Source: Paenibacillus borealis (lineage in GTDB: Bacteria; Bacillota; Bacilli; Paenibacillales; Paenibacillaceae). From it: DNA of 64,000 bases. Within the stretch, counting starts at the first letter, position 1, and every line of letters begins with the position of its first letter. The translations under genes and the position numbers were made by a program. The stretch covers positions 3,100,001 through 3,164,000 of the forward strand of contig NZ_CP009285.1 of NCBI RefSeq assembly GCF_000758665.1, in the 5' to 3' direction. Below the pieces are notes generated by a model. It did no database searches. It was not told where the DNA came from and was given only the letters and a program-made list of their open reading frames with translations. This document shows, in pieces, positions 8,597-17,192 of this stretch.

Positions 8597-8785
8597 ATGG
8601 CATCCAGCGGAGATGATCTGGTGAAATACATTACGGAGAAAGTAGTCGTCTATATGGAGGACCCGCGCGCCGTACATGCAAGGCGGAAGGCGGAGAAACA
8701 GCCCTGGGCCCAGAAATGGTTCGGCATGCTGCCGCTCGCCTGGTCCGTCTGGCGCAGCAAATGGAGCCGCAAGGAACGGCAATAG
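8597..8785 (+). CDS. yqzE: YqzE family small protein
   Basis: 62 residues, ATG at 8597 with AGAGGAGGT upstream. The DLVKYITEKVVVYMEDPR start and the C-terminal QKWFGMLPLAWSVW amphipathic/hydrophobic segment followed by basic residues match the YqzE family of Bacillales as I recall it. In B. subtilis yqzE lies near the comG operon and not far from yqhG/yqhH, and yqhG/yqhH homologues lie just downstream here. No function is established for the family. Confidence 0.75.
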   Translation: MASSGDDLVKYITEKVVVYMEDPRAVHARRKAEKQPWAQKWFGMLPLAWSVWRSKWSRKERQ

Positions 8786-8873
8786 CCTGCCTGTCAGCGC
8801 GGCAGGGTCATAAGTGATCAGTCAGATAGTCAGCAAAAGCCAAGCACCAGCGGCTTTGCTCACCCGGATTCAG

Positions 8874-8922
8874 AAACAGCCTTCCCTTAAAGCCGCTTAA
8901 GCGGCAGAAGGGGAGGCTGTTT
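8874..8922. repeat. Nested inverted repeat, possible bidirectional terminator
   Basis: The outer arms AAACAGCCTTCCC and GGGGAGGCTGTTT enclose a perfect 14-bp palindrome GCCGCTTAAGCGGC (8892-8905). It sits between two converging genes (yqzE and the 8968-10032 gene). Neither side has a long T tract, so the terminator role is uncertain. Confidence 0.55.
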
Positions 8923-8967
8923 GGCTTGTACAGCTGCATTATTAGGATAAGCGCTGAACCTTTATAA

Positions 8968-10032
8968 TTAATGCGGCGCTGCGCCGAGCGTCGTTCCTCC
9001 GGACAGAGGCAGCGGTGGTTTGTGGAAGGTTCCGTACTTCTGGAGTGCTGTGAGCGGGAGATAACGTTTCCCGCCGGGCCCGGCAGCGGCGTAAATAACT
9101 GCCGGTTCAGCACCCGCCTTACTTCCGGCAGGGGACTGAAGCCAGCTCTGGCAGCCTGTAATCATGAACGGGGCGCCCAGGGTATCATTGTGTCCCGTGG
9201 ACTGGAAGGCAAGGCTGCCCCGGCTTTTAAGCAAAGTATTTAAACTGGCTTCGCTGATATTCTTCAGTTCAGGAGCGGTCAGCCACTGTAAATCTGCATA
9301 CGGGTCATCCTGCCCGCTGCTAAGCAGAGCGGGCAAGGGAGTGCGGCCTGAGCCCTGCCCCGAGTACACCACCAGGGCTTTGGCATCAAGCTGGCCGTCC
9401 AGGATTCGGTTTGCCTGGCTAAGACTCCAAGGCAGTACCTGCAGTACTGAGGCATTGAGATACAGCGTCTTGTCCGCAAGCGTGAGCTTCCAGACCGGCA
9501 GCAGCGGAGCGTACAGCGCCGTTAATTCTATTTTACCAGAATAAGAGGAGGTAATCAGTCCTTCCTGCACCAGATACTGGCGCAGATCACTCATACTATA
9601 AGGGAGACCATAGGTACCGGCTCCGTATTCACTCAGCAGATATTTGCCCCCGTCCGCAGCAGAAATAATGAGATATCCGATCCGCTGCTCCCCGTTCATC
9701 ACATTGACCAGCCAGCTGCGTGTGCCCGGCCCGAGAGGATAGACCTCAGTTCCGGCATTCTTCCATTCCTTAAAAGGAGTATCCGCCGACAATTGGCTAA
9801 TCGTGAGGCGGGTGAAATCCTGCAAAGTTTCAGGAGCGGGAGCCTGTGTCATAACAAGTCCGGGCAGAATCTCCTGCAGGACGGATTGTGTGACAGTGGT
9901 CCGGCTGCCTATAGACGCGAGCGCCGGAGGCGGGGAGGCGCTGGCGGCGAACAGAGTCAGTCCGAGAGTCAGACAGAGGAGCAGGCGGGTGCGCCGCCCG
10001 AGCGGTCCCTTCTGCCTCGCTTTGATTTTCAT
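8968..10032 (-). CDS. Secreted protein of unknown function
   Basis: 354 residues from the ATG at 10032, which has GGAAAGGTG 7 bp upstream. A basic N-terminus and hydrophobic stretch (LLLCLTLGLTLFAAS) ending near PALASIG indicate Sec export, probably with cleavage after Ala-Ser. The mature part has no motif that I recognise; segments such as GYLIISAADGGKYLLSEYG suggest a beta-rich domain resembling PepSY/propeptide-like or secreted peptidase-associated modules, but no catalytic triad is seen. It lies between yqzE and the yqhH-yqhG operon on the minus strand. Confidence 0.65.
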   Translation of the reverse strand: MKIKARQKGPLGRRTRLLLCLTLGLTLFAASASPPPALASIGSRTTVTQSVLQEILPGLVMTQAPAPETLQDFTRLTISQLSADTPFKEWKNAGTEVYPLGPGTRSWLVNVMNGEQRIGYLIISAADGGKYLLSEYGAGTYGLPYSMSDLRQYLVQEGLITSSYSGKIELTALYAPLLPVWKLTLADKTLYLNASVLQVLPWSLSQANRILDGQLDAKALVVYSGQGSGRTPLPALLSSGQDDPYADLQWLTAPELKNISEASLNTLLKSRGSLAFQSTGHNDTLGAPFMITGCQSWLQSPAGSKAGAEPAVIYAAAGPGGKRYLPLTALQKYGTFHKPPLPLSGGTTLGAAPH

Positions 10033-10226
10033 GTCATTGTTCACCTTTCCTGTTCCAAAGGTTATTCGCAAGCCTTGCCGGGGCCGGTAACCCGGAGCCC
10101 GGCAGCGTCCTGCTACGTACTTTTAATTGTAGGGGACAAGCCCTGAAAAGGCTGTTGCTTACTGTCGCGGCGGCCTGCGGGAATTCCGCTGTTTTTTTGT
10201 TTGCTTTTAGCGAGCCGGGTCGCATT

Positions 10227-11303
10227 CTATGTGCTGCGCAGGTGAAACAGCCCGTATGTTACGGCAGAAACTGCAATCTGCGGCTCATATTGCCAGGTGG
10301 TCTCTTTGCGGCGGCGGTTGTATTGCTCCTCTATCCCGAGGCGTTTCTCTTCATCCTGCTCCTTCAGCAGCTCCTCGTAATAGATATCCACGATGCTCAG
10401 CTCCAGCCGCAGGCGCTCGCGGGCTTCCTCGGCCCAGGTATAGTCCAGCAGAGCCAGCTTCGAGGTCAGATAGCCCTCCAGCCTGTCGGCTCCGGCAGTA
10501 ACGGACAGCTCAGAAGGCTGAATGTGGATATTCTCCGGCAGCCTTGGCGTAAGCTCCCGCGAAGCCAGCCGGGCCTCAAAGTCCGGAACAATCAGCCCGG
10601 AGGTCAGTGACACCGCGATGAAATGCAGCTCTTCACGCTTCAGGTCACACGTCATCTCCACCTTGTAGCAGACGGCAAGCCAAGGCTCGTAGGCGGCCGA
10701 GAACAGCGTGGTCCGCTGCCGGAGTCCCGGATCCTCGAACAGCTGCAGGCATTTGCCCTCGTCCCGTGCCGCTGACCAGATCTGCCGCAGGCGCTTGCTG
10801 CCGTAGGTCACATCCTCGCGGCGGATCATACCCGGCCCGATGCGCGGCAGCTGCGGGACGATGCCGAAGTACCGTGCGAGGATGCTGTCCTCCGGATCAG
10901 CGGAGACCCCGGGCGGCACCACGCCTCCGGGTGCTGCTGCCGGTGCCGCGCCAGGCTCCGCGCCTGCCTCAGCATCCGCGGCACCCGCCGCGCCGGTGCC
11001 GCGCGGCACCGGCCCTGCCGCCGGGCGGACGGCTCCGCCGCGCGGCCGGGCCGCAGGCGCAGCTGCCTGTGCGGCCAGCTCATCGTACTTCTCCGGATCG
11101 AAGACGAAGCTGAAGGACAGGGTCTCCGGATCTACGCCGGTGCGCTCCACGAATCCCCAGTAATAAGGGCGGTCCGTCAGCATCCGGTCCGCGCGCGGCG
11201 AGAGCTTCACCGTCACATGCATCGGAGAGGATTCGAGAATCGTGCATTCTGTCGCTTCCAGGTAATCCATGACCTGCTTGCGTACTTCCACAGGGGTCAG
11301 CAT
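10227..11303 (-). CDS. yqhG: YqhG family protein
   Basis: 358 residues. The start ATG shares its A with the yqhH stop codon (TAATG), so translation is coupled. The N-terminal part (1-75, with DRPYYWGFVERTG) and C-terminal part (138-358) look like YqhG of B. subtilis. Between them, residues about 77-137 are an Ala/Pro/Gly-rich, low-complexity and very GC-rich insertion that makes the protein about 90 residues longer than I expect for the family. No function is known; the consistent pairing with the SNF2 helicase YqhH suggests a partner protein. Confidence 0.85.
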   Translation of the reverse strand: MLTPVEVRKQVMDYLEATECTILESSPMHVTVKLSPRADRMLTDRPYYWGFVERTGVDPETLSFSFVFDPEKYDELAAQAAAPAARPRGGAVRPAAGPVPRGTGAAGAADAEAGAEPGAAPAAAPGGVVPPGVSADPEDSILARYFGIVPQLPRIGPGMIRREDVTYGSKRLRQIWSAARDEGKCLQLFEDPGLRQRTTLFSAAYEPWLAVCYKVEMTCDLKREELHFIAVSLTSGLIVPDFEARLASRELTPRLPENIHIQPSELSVTAGADRLEGYLTSKLALLDYTWAEEARERLRLELSIVDIYYEELLKEQDEEKRLGIEEQYNRRRKETTWQYEPQIAVSAVTYGLFHLRST

Positions 11304-13048
11304 TAAGGAGCCACCTCACTTTCATCCAGATTGGCATGGGTCAGCTCGCTGATCGTGTCACCAATCTGATCCAGCTCGCTGCGCAGCTCCTCGTCGCTGC
11401 GGGCTTCGAGGACGATTTTATATAAGCTTTTCTCAAGGGATTCCTTCTTCTCGAAGCGCTCCAGGATGACATCCAGCCCGCCGATGACCATCTCGAACAT
11501 ATTGATTTTTTCATGCAGCAGGTGAAGAATATGCTCCTCGATCGTGCCTTCAGTAGAGAGATTGTAGATGACTACATCATTCTCCTGGCCAAGCCGGTGT
11601 ACCCGGCCGATCCGCTGCTCTACGCGCATGGGGTTCCAGGGGAGGTCGAAGTTGATCATATGGTGGCAGAACTGCAGATTGATCCCTTCGCCGCCCGCTT
11701 CCGTAGCAATCATTACCTGGGCGCGGCCGCGGAAGAGGTCCATCATCCAGTCTTTTTTGCCGCGGTTCATCCCGCCGGAGTAAGTGACGCACTGCAGTCC
11801 ATGCTCACGGAAATATTGCAGCAGATATTCCTGGGTTGCCCGGTATTCGGTGAAGACGATGACCTTCTCGTTCATTTGACGGATCAGCTCCATCGTTTTC
11901 TCCGCTTTGGTGTTTGTCTTGACCGTGCGTATCGTCTGGAGCAGACCCATCATACGCTCGCGTTTCGGTGAATCCGCCGGAAGCTTCTTAATCAGATTCA
12001 CAAGCGTGACGAACACGGCATCCCGGCTGCTGCATACCTCACGCTGGAGCGTCACCAGGGAGAGCATGCTGCTGAGATTGCCGCCCGCTTCCTGATATTG
12101 GTCTTTGACAAAGGCGGTGACGCCGTCATATAATTCTTTCTCCTCCAGAGAGAGAGTGAGCGGAATATTGCGCACTTTGCGCTTCGTGAAATTCACCGGA
12201 CCCTCGCCGCGGCGGTTGCGGATCATCACCTTGGAGAGCTCGCCCCTCAGCTGGACCTCGTTCTTGGGCTGGCGTTTATCGACCACGAAATTGGTGGCGA
12301 AATCCCCCTGGTTCCCGAGCTGTCCCGGCTTCAGCAGCGTGATCAGATTGAACAGCTCGCCGAGATCATTCTGGACGGGAGTGGCGGTGAGCAGCAGACA
12401 GTACTTCTTGCGCAGCTGCTGTACGAACAGATAGTTCGTTGATTTCTTATTCTTCAGCTTATGGGCCTCGTCGATAATCAGCATGTCGAATTCCTGGCTC
12501 AGCAGCATTTCCTTGTGCGGATCGCGTTTGGCCGTGTCCATGGAGGCGACAACAATATCATTGCCCCAGGAGTAAGCTTTCTTCTGTGCTACGGCTGAAA
12601 TACCGAATTTACTGTTCAGCTCACGCACCCACTGCAGGACAAGAGACGCAGGAACAAGAATCAGAACTTTACTTACAAGCCCGCGCACCAGATATTCCTT
12701 GAGGATCAATCCGGCTTCTATCGTCTTGCCAAGCCCCACTTCGTCTGCCAGAATGGCCCGGCCTGACATCTCGAACAGTACCTTATGGGCGGTATCCAGC
12801 TGGTGTGGAAGCGGGGATAACCCGGACAGATGCTTCATACACTGCAGCTCATCGAAGCTCGTAACCAGTCCCGATTGCTCACCTTGTACGGCCAGCCGGG
12901 ATAGTCTCCAGTCTCCCCAAGGTCCGCCTTTATCAAGCTTCGACTCCAGGTCCTGCAGCCAGTTACGCTCAAAGGACAGAGGAACAGGCAGCAGCGGGGC
13001 AGGCGTACTGCCCCCTTGCGGCAAGGAATTGCGGAATAATTGCGTCAT
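11303..13048 (-). CDS. yqhH: SNF2-family ATP-dependent helicase YqhH
   Basis: 581 residues with both RecA lobes of SNF2/RapA-type translocases. Motif I is LADEVGLGKTIEAGL (about 97-111), motif II is DEAH, motif III is LTATPVQ, and the second lobe has GEGINLQFC and motif VI RIGRVHRLGQ. Such proteins use ATP to move on double-stranded DNA and displace or remodel proteins. The ATG at 13048 has GGAGGAGG upstream. It lacks an evident DNA-modification or nuclease domain and is small for the family, so it may need YqhG, whose start overlaps its stop by one base. Confidence 0.93.
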   Translation of the reverse strand: MTQLFRNSLPQGGSTPAPLLPVPLSFERNWLQDLESKLDKGGPWGDWRLSRLAVQGEQSGLVTSFDELQCMKHLSGLSPLPHQLDTAHKVLFEMSGRAILADEVGLGKTIEAGLILKEYLVRGLVSKVLILVPASLVLQWVRELNSKFGISAVAQKKAYSWGNDIVVASMDTAKRDPHKEMLLSQEFDMLIIDEAHKLKNKKSTNYLFVQQLRKKYCLLLTATPVQNDLGELFNLITLLKPGQLGNQGDFATNFVVDKRQPKNEVQLRGELSKVMIRNRRGEGPVNFTKRKVRNIPLTLSLEEKELYDGVTAFVKDQYQEAGGNLSSMLSLVTLQREVCSSRDAVFVTLVNLIKKLPADSPKRERMMGLLQTIRTVKTNTKAEKTMELIRQMNEKVIVFTEYRATQEYLLQYFREHGLQCVTYSGGMNRGKKDWMMDLFRGRAQVMIATEAGGEGINLQFCHHMINFDLPWNPMRVEQRIGRVHRLGQENDVVIYNLSTEGTIEEHILHLLHEKINMFEMVIGGLDVILERFEKKESLEKSLYKIVLEARSDEELRSELDQIGDTISELTHANLDESEVAP

Positions 13049-13364
13049 GTTGCAGCCTCCTCCGGCGCGGTTTCATATCGAAATGCGTAGCAGTAGTATG
13101 CGCGTAAAAGAGAGATTTCATAACCTGCTATCCTCCGGCTGCTGCCGTGGAGTAATCTTGCGGAGCCTTGCGGCGGTACTGCTGCTGGTGCTGCTGCGGC
13201 TTCGGCGGATCTTGAATATCCGTGGCGGAATCTGTCTTCCGGGCCCGGAAGCTTATCAATCTGGAACCTGTAAAAAAGCGAGAAAGAGGGAGAAAATCCA
13301 CTATCTTTTACCGTTTTTACGAAATTCCCGCCATGGGCCGCTTTTTTGGAAAAAGAACTCTGAT

Positions 13365-13409
13365 ACAATATGTGGTATAGTTGAAAAGCTGATGTATACA
13401 ATATATTGT
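13365..13409 (+). promoter_or_regulatory. Tandem NrdR boxes upstream of nrdJ
   Basis: Box 2 (13398-13409, ACAATATATTGT) is a perfect palindrome and matches the 12-bp core of the NrdR consensus ACWATATATWGT at all positions. Box 1 (13365-13376, ACAATATGTGGT) matches 10 of 12. The boxes start 33 bp apart, three helical turns, which is the known architecture for repression of nrd genes by NrdR. Confidence 0.85.
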
Positions 13410-13460
13410 TACAAAAGCTTGAAAATTTGATTATTCGCGGGTTTTTGCGGTTATTTGTTA

Positions 13461-13550
13461 TTGACAAGAGGAACTTCCGCTGTACATGCAGGCTGCGGCC
13501 ACTCGGGCGCCGGAAGTTGTTGTTGTGGGTTACAAAAAGTCTAAGCCCAC
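13461..13550 (+). promoter_or_regulatory. Structured 5' leader of nrdJ (candidate)
   Basis: AACTTCCG (13472-13479) pairs with CGGAAGTT (13511-13518) around a GC-rich interior, and GTGGGTT (13525-13531) pairs with AAGCCCAC (13543-13550) with one bulge. No intrinsic terminator or sequestered ribosome site is clear. A TTGACA lies at 13461-13466 but lacks a good -10. The role is unknown. Confidence 0.4.
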
Positions 13551-13598
13551 ACCAAGGAACGGAAGTATTACCTATCAATCATCCGGGAGGTTTTTCTA

Positions 13599-16244
13599 TT
13601 GAGTACAGTGGAACGCAAGCAGCGTCTTGAGGGGCTGAGTGAGAAAATATTTTTGGACCGTTATGCCTGGAAGGACGCGGACAGCAATAATGCCAAGGTA
13701 GGCGATGTAGTGCTTGTCCTGACGAAGGATGATCCGAAATTCCCAACCAAGGAGGTTGGCGAGATTGTTGAGCGCACCGGCCGGGTTGTTACGGTGAAGA
13801 CCCGCAGCGGTGAACTCGTGCAATCGGATGTGGAGAAGCTGACACTGAATATTGAGAAGACTCCGGAGGAAATGTGGGACCGTCTTGCGGCAGCGATGGC
13901 TTCCGTAGAGCAGACTCCCGAGCTTCAGGAAGAGTGGACAGGCAAGTTCCGCTCTATTCTTGATGACTGGAAGCTGGTACCCGGCGGACGGATTGCGGCA
14001 GGTGCCGGAGCCAGCGAGGAGCTTACGCTGTTCAACTGTTATGTTGTACCTTCCCCGAAAGACAGCCGCGGGGGCATCATGCAGACGCTCTCCGAAATGA
14101 CCGAGATCATGGCCCGCGGCGGCGGCGTAGGAATTAACCTGTCTTCGCTGCGTCCGCGCCGCGCGATTGTAAGAGGCGTGAACGGATCATCCAGCGGCTC
14201 AGTGTCCTGGGGCGGTCTTTTCAGCTATACAACCGGACTGATTGAGCAAGGCGGAAGCCGCCGCGGCGCGCTGATGCTGATGATCAATGACTGGCATCCG
14301 GATGTGGTGGACTTCATTACCGTGAAGCAGACGATGGGGCAGGTAACGAATGCCAACCTGTCGGTATGCGTGAGCAATGCCTTCATGAAAGCCGTCAAGG
14401 AGGATCTGGAATGGGAGCTGGTCTTCCCGGATACCACCGATCCGGATTACGATACAATCTGGGACGGCGATCTGGATAAATGGAAAGCAGAAGGCCGGCG
14501 CGTCATTCCTTACCGTACTGTCAGAGCGCGCGATGTGTGGCATACGATTATCGAATCGGCCTGGAAATCGGCTGAGCCGGGCGTAGTGTTCATGGAATAT
14601 TACAACCAGATGTCCAACAGCTGGTACTTCAACCCGATCATCTGCACGAATCCATGCGGTGAGCAGGGTCTGCCGGGCTGGGGTGTGTGCAATCTGTCGG
14701 CCGTCAACCTCTCCAAGTTCTACGATGCGGAGAATCACGATGTGGACTGGGCAGATCTGGCGACAACAACCCGCTACTCCGTGCGTTTCCTGGATAATGT
14801 CATCGACAAGACACCATATCATTTCCCGGAAAATGAAGCCAACCAGAAGCTTGAACGCCGCGTAGGACTCGGCACGATGGGTCTGGCTGAGCTGATGATT
14901 AAGCTGAATATCCGATACGGCAGTCCGGAATCCCTGGAGTTCCTGGACAAGCTCTACGGCTTCATGGCCCGCGAAGCGTATCTGGCTTCAGCTGAGATCG
15001 CTGGCGAGAAGGGCTCGTTCCAGGCTTTTGACACCGATAAATACCTGCAGAGCGGCTTCATGAGAAATATCACCGAAGTTTATCCGGAAGTCGGCGAATC
15101 CATCCGTAAACATGGTATGCGCAACGTTACGGTGATTACCCAGGCACCTACAGGCAGTACAGGAACCATGGTCGGCACTTCGACCGGGATCGAGCCTTAT
15201 TTCGCCTTCAAATATTACCGCCAGAGCCGTCTCGGCTATGACGAACAGTTCGTGCCGATTGCCCAGGAATGGCTGGAAGCCCATCCGGGTGAAGAGCTGC
15301 CTGAATACTTCGTCACTTCAATGGATCTGTCCGCCAAGGATCATATCCGTGCACAGGCTGCGATTCAGCGCTGGGTCGATAGCTCGATCTCCAAGACAGC
15401 GAACTGCCCGTCGGACTTCACCGTCGAAGAAACCGCCGAGCTATACGAAATGGCCTTCGACCTGGGCTGCAAAGGCGTAACGATCTACCGCGACGGCAGC
15501 CGTGACGTGCAGGTGCTGGAAACGACGAAGAAGGAAGAGAAACAGGAGACACCGGCAGCTGTTGAGACGGTTGAAGCTCCTGCAGTCGAAGCTGCCCCGG
15601 CTCCAGTCACAGTAGCGGCCGCTCCCGCACCACAGCCTGCGGCTAATGTAGTGGACAAACAATACAAGAAACGCCCGCAGGTTCTGCGCGGCGCTACCTA
15701 TAAGATCAACACGCCGTTCGGCATGGCGTATATTACCATCAACGACCTTGACGGCATTCCGGCCGAGATCTTCCTGAATGTCGGTAAAGCCGGCTCCGAC
15801 GTCTTCGCCATGGCGGAAGCACTGGGCCGCGTCTGCTCGCTGTTCCTGCGTTACGGCGACCACGGCGAGAAGGTGGAGCTGCTGATTAAGCATCTCAAAG
15901 GCATCGGCGGCTCCGGCGCGATCGGCTTCGGTGCGAACCGCGTCGAATCCATCGCCGACGCGGTGGCTAAGGCCCTGGAAACCCATGTGCTGAACAACGC
16001 CCATGACGATCACGTGCCTGCACCTATCGCAGCTACACTGGAGCTTGATTTCAACGAAGCGCTCAGCGCGGAGCTGAAATCCAGTGTCCCGGCAACGGCT
16101 ACTGATGATGGACACGGAGGTCATGGTGCGCATAGCCATGCGACTGCTTCGCGGGATCTCTGCCCTTCCTGCGGAAGTGCATCACTTATTAATATTGAGG
16201 GGTGCAAGACATGTGGGAATTGCGGGTATAGCCGGTGCGGGTGA
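13599..16244 (+). CDS. nrdJ: Adenosylcobalamin-dependent (class II) ribonucleotide reductase
   Basis: Reduces ribonucleotides to deoxyribonucleotides using coenzyme B12 and thioredoxin-type reductants. 881 residues; TTG start at 13599 with GGGAGG 8 bp upstream. Visible are the substrate-loop LFNCYV (~146), ARGGGVGINLSSLRPR (~173), NPCGEQGLPGWGVCNLS (~349-365) with the conserved NPCGE, and APTGSTGTM (~516). A Lys/Pro/Ala-rich linker (about 645-685) joins a second domain, and the protein ends in a four-cysteine zinc-ribbon-like tail (CPSCGS...CKTCGNCGYSRCG) that can shuttle reducing equivalents. Two NrdR boxes lie upstream. It is monocistronic. Confidence 0.96.
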   Translation: MSTVERKQRLEGLSEKIFLDRYAWKDADSNNAKVGDVVLVLTKDDPKFPTKEVGEIVERTGRVVTVKTRSGELVQSDVEKLTLNIEKTPEEMWDRLAAAMASVEQTPELQEEWTGKFRSILDDWKLVPGGRIAAGAGASEELTLFNCYVVPSPKDSRGGIMQTLSEMTEIMARGGGVGINLSSLRPRRAIVRGVNGSSSGSVSWGGLFSYTTGLIEQGGSRRGALMLMINDWHPDVVDFITVKQTMGQVTNANLSVCVSNAFMKAVKEDLEWELVFPDTTDPDYDTIWDGDLDKWKAEGRRVIPYRTVRARDVWHTIIESAWKSAEPGVVFMEYYNQMSNSWYFNPIICTNPCGEQGLPGWGVCNLSAVNLSKFYDAENHDVDWADLATTTRYSVRFLDNVIDKTPYHFPENEANQKLERRVGLGTMGLAELMIKLNIRYGSPESLEFLDKLYGFMAREAYLASAEIAGEKGSFQAFDTDKYLQSGFMRNITEVYPEVGESIRKHGMRNVTVITQAPTGSTGTMVGTSTGIEPYFAFKYYRQSRLGYDEQFVPIAQEWLEAHPGEELPEYFVTSMDLSAKDHIRAQAAIQRWVDSSISKTANCPSDFTVEETAELYEMAFDLGCKGVTIYRDGSRDVQVLETTKKEEKQETPAAVETVEAPAVEAAPAPVTVAAAPAPQPAANVVDKQYKKRPQVLRGATYKINTPFGMAYITINDLDGIPAEIFLNVGKAGSDVFAMAEALGRVCSLFLRYGDHGEKVELLIKHLKGIGGSGAIGFGANRVESIADAVAKALETHVLNNAHDDHVPAPIAATLELDFNEALSAELKSSVPATATDDGHGGHGAHSHATASRDLCPSCGSASLINIEGCKTCGNCGYSRCG

Positions 16245-16735
16245 GGTAGATTGAACTCGTAATTAATACAATATTGTGTGTGGTGGATCACCAAAGCTGC
16301 GAGAACTACCATGAAAGTTGCGAAAAGTGGTTCATGAAAAGTGAGATTTTTTGTGGTTATTCATTATAATGCATGAATATACAAGTGTGTGTTTTTATGC
16401 ATTATATTGCATTGATATTTAAGTAAAATCCCATAAATAATATATATGTGTTAGACAAAATGTTGCTTTATTTATTAGAATGTTTATCCATATTAAAGTA
16501 AGCGAATAAAGGTAATAAGCAACAATGCAAAAGTCCCGATTAGGAATGTCCTATATCGGGACTTTTTGTGTTGATAAGTAAAGTTAATTGTCTACTGGTA
16601 AGAACAGTCTCAAATTTTAATAACCAAAGAACATTAGAAGATTATTTTAAATAAGCATAATCATCCAGATAGCTTAATATCACTATGGACGAATAAATTC
16701 CATAAAAAAACGATTTTAATTCATTTTTCCTTAGA
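16245..16735. other. AT-rich intergenic stretch downstream of nrdJ, no gene
   Basis: No coding frame is supported. It contains a 10-bp inverted repeat (TATAATGCAT at 16365-16374, ATGCATTATA at 16397-16406) and a strong terminator at 16530-16567, 285 bp past the nrdJ stop. The terminator could end the nrdJ transcript or an unannotated short RNA. Confidence 0.5.
16530..16567 (+). terminator. Intrinsic terminator
   Basis: AAAGTCCCGAT and ATCGGGACTTTTT form an 11-bp stem with a 14-nt loop and T tract; the flanking A run lets it work on either strand. Confidence 0.88.
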
Positions 16736-16835
16736 TAGCACGGAGTCGGCGACAGATGGAGTTCAACTCACCCAATGGGAGGATAATGGCGGAGACAATC
16801 AGAAATGGCGGTTATTTTCGCAGGAGATAAAGTAA
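16731..16835 (+). pseudogene. Remnant of a ricin-type beta-trefoil lectin (CBM13) domain
   Basis: The frame reads LDSTESATDG, then VQLTQWEDNGGDNQKWRL, and stops at TAA 16833-16835. The QW...NGG.NQKW pattern is the conserved end of a ricin-B/CBM13 repeat, usually the C-terminal carbohydrate-binding module of secreted xylanases or arabinofuranosidases. Upstream the frame decays into AT-rich sequence without a start. What is left is about one third of a trefoil domain, so this is the 3' end of a deleted gene. Its presence next to a glycan-degradation locus suggests that the locus once held another secreted hydrolase. Confidence 0.72.
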
Positions 16836-16913
16836 ATACGACATGCCATCCTGATTAGGACGGTACAACGAGAGTTAAGCAGGATTTTGCTAGAAATAAG
16901 ATGGAATTTTAAT

Positions 16914-16966
16914 AGTCCATATTTACGGATGCGCTTATGAGATATAGTAAACTCGATAATCCTCGG
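16914..16966 (+). repeat. 53-bp direct repeat, left copy
   Basis: Identical over 53 bp to 18633-18685 (begins AGTCCATATTTACGG, ends GATAATCCTCGG). The two copies bracket the azoR-tetR segment. The sequence just outside each copy differs, so the boundaries are sharp. Confidence 0.95.
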
Positions 16967-17002
16967 CTTCTCATGCTGTTCAAAATCTTATCTATATATT
17001 TT

Positions 17003-17042
17003 AAAGCCGGTAAACCCTTCAATTAAGGTATACCGGCTTTTA
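17003..17042. terminator. Intrinsic terminator
   Basis: AAAGCCGGTA and TACCGGCTTTT form a stem with an inner partial pairing; it lies inside the 53-bp-repeat-bounded segment, ahead of azoR. Confidence 0.8.
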
Positions 17043-17102
17043 TGGTTATCACTGAAAGTTGATTTTCGGTCAATACCAGCTGAATGTTGGATTTACAACA
17101 AT

Positions 17103-17168
17103 TTGATTAAACTGATGGTTTGTTTAGTTAATCAATTCTCCTATACTTACTTTAACAACAGTTGTTGT
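17103..17168 (+). promoter_or_regulatory. azoR promoter with two inverted repeats
   Basis: TTGATTAAACT (17103-17113) and AGTTAATCAA (17126-17135) form an inverted repeat overlapping the expected -35 region of a TATACT -10 box (17142-17147). A second near-palindrome built on ACAAC and GTTGT lies at 17155-17168. Either could bind the TetR protein encoded downstream. Confidence 0.55.
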
Positions 17169-17192
17169 AAATAAAGATTAGAGGAGATTAAT

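Larger units (their letters stand above)
13049..13598. other. Intergenic control region between yqhH and nrdJ
   Basis: No convincing gene here; the open frames on either strand lack ribosome binding sites and have unlike codon usage. It holds the upstream region of yqhH on the minus strand, two NrdR boxes (13365-13409) and a structured leader ahead of nrdJ (13461-13550). Confidence 0.6.

Noticed and set aside
13461..13550. Cobalamin riboswitch before nrdJ
   Set aside because: GCCACT occurs once, but the B12-box context and the multi-stem core are not seen.
12699..13578. Open frames on both strands over the yqhH start and nrdJ control region
   Set aside because: No ribosome sites and Arg/Ser-rich nonsense composition; the interval is better explained by promoter elements and NrdR boxes.
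15441..16139. Minus-strand frame opposite nrdJ (232 codons)
   Set aside because: Shadow of the Ala/Pro-rich linker and zinc-ribbon region; unnatural composition.
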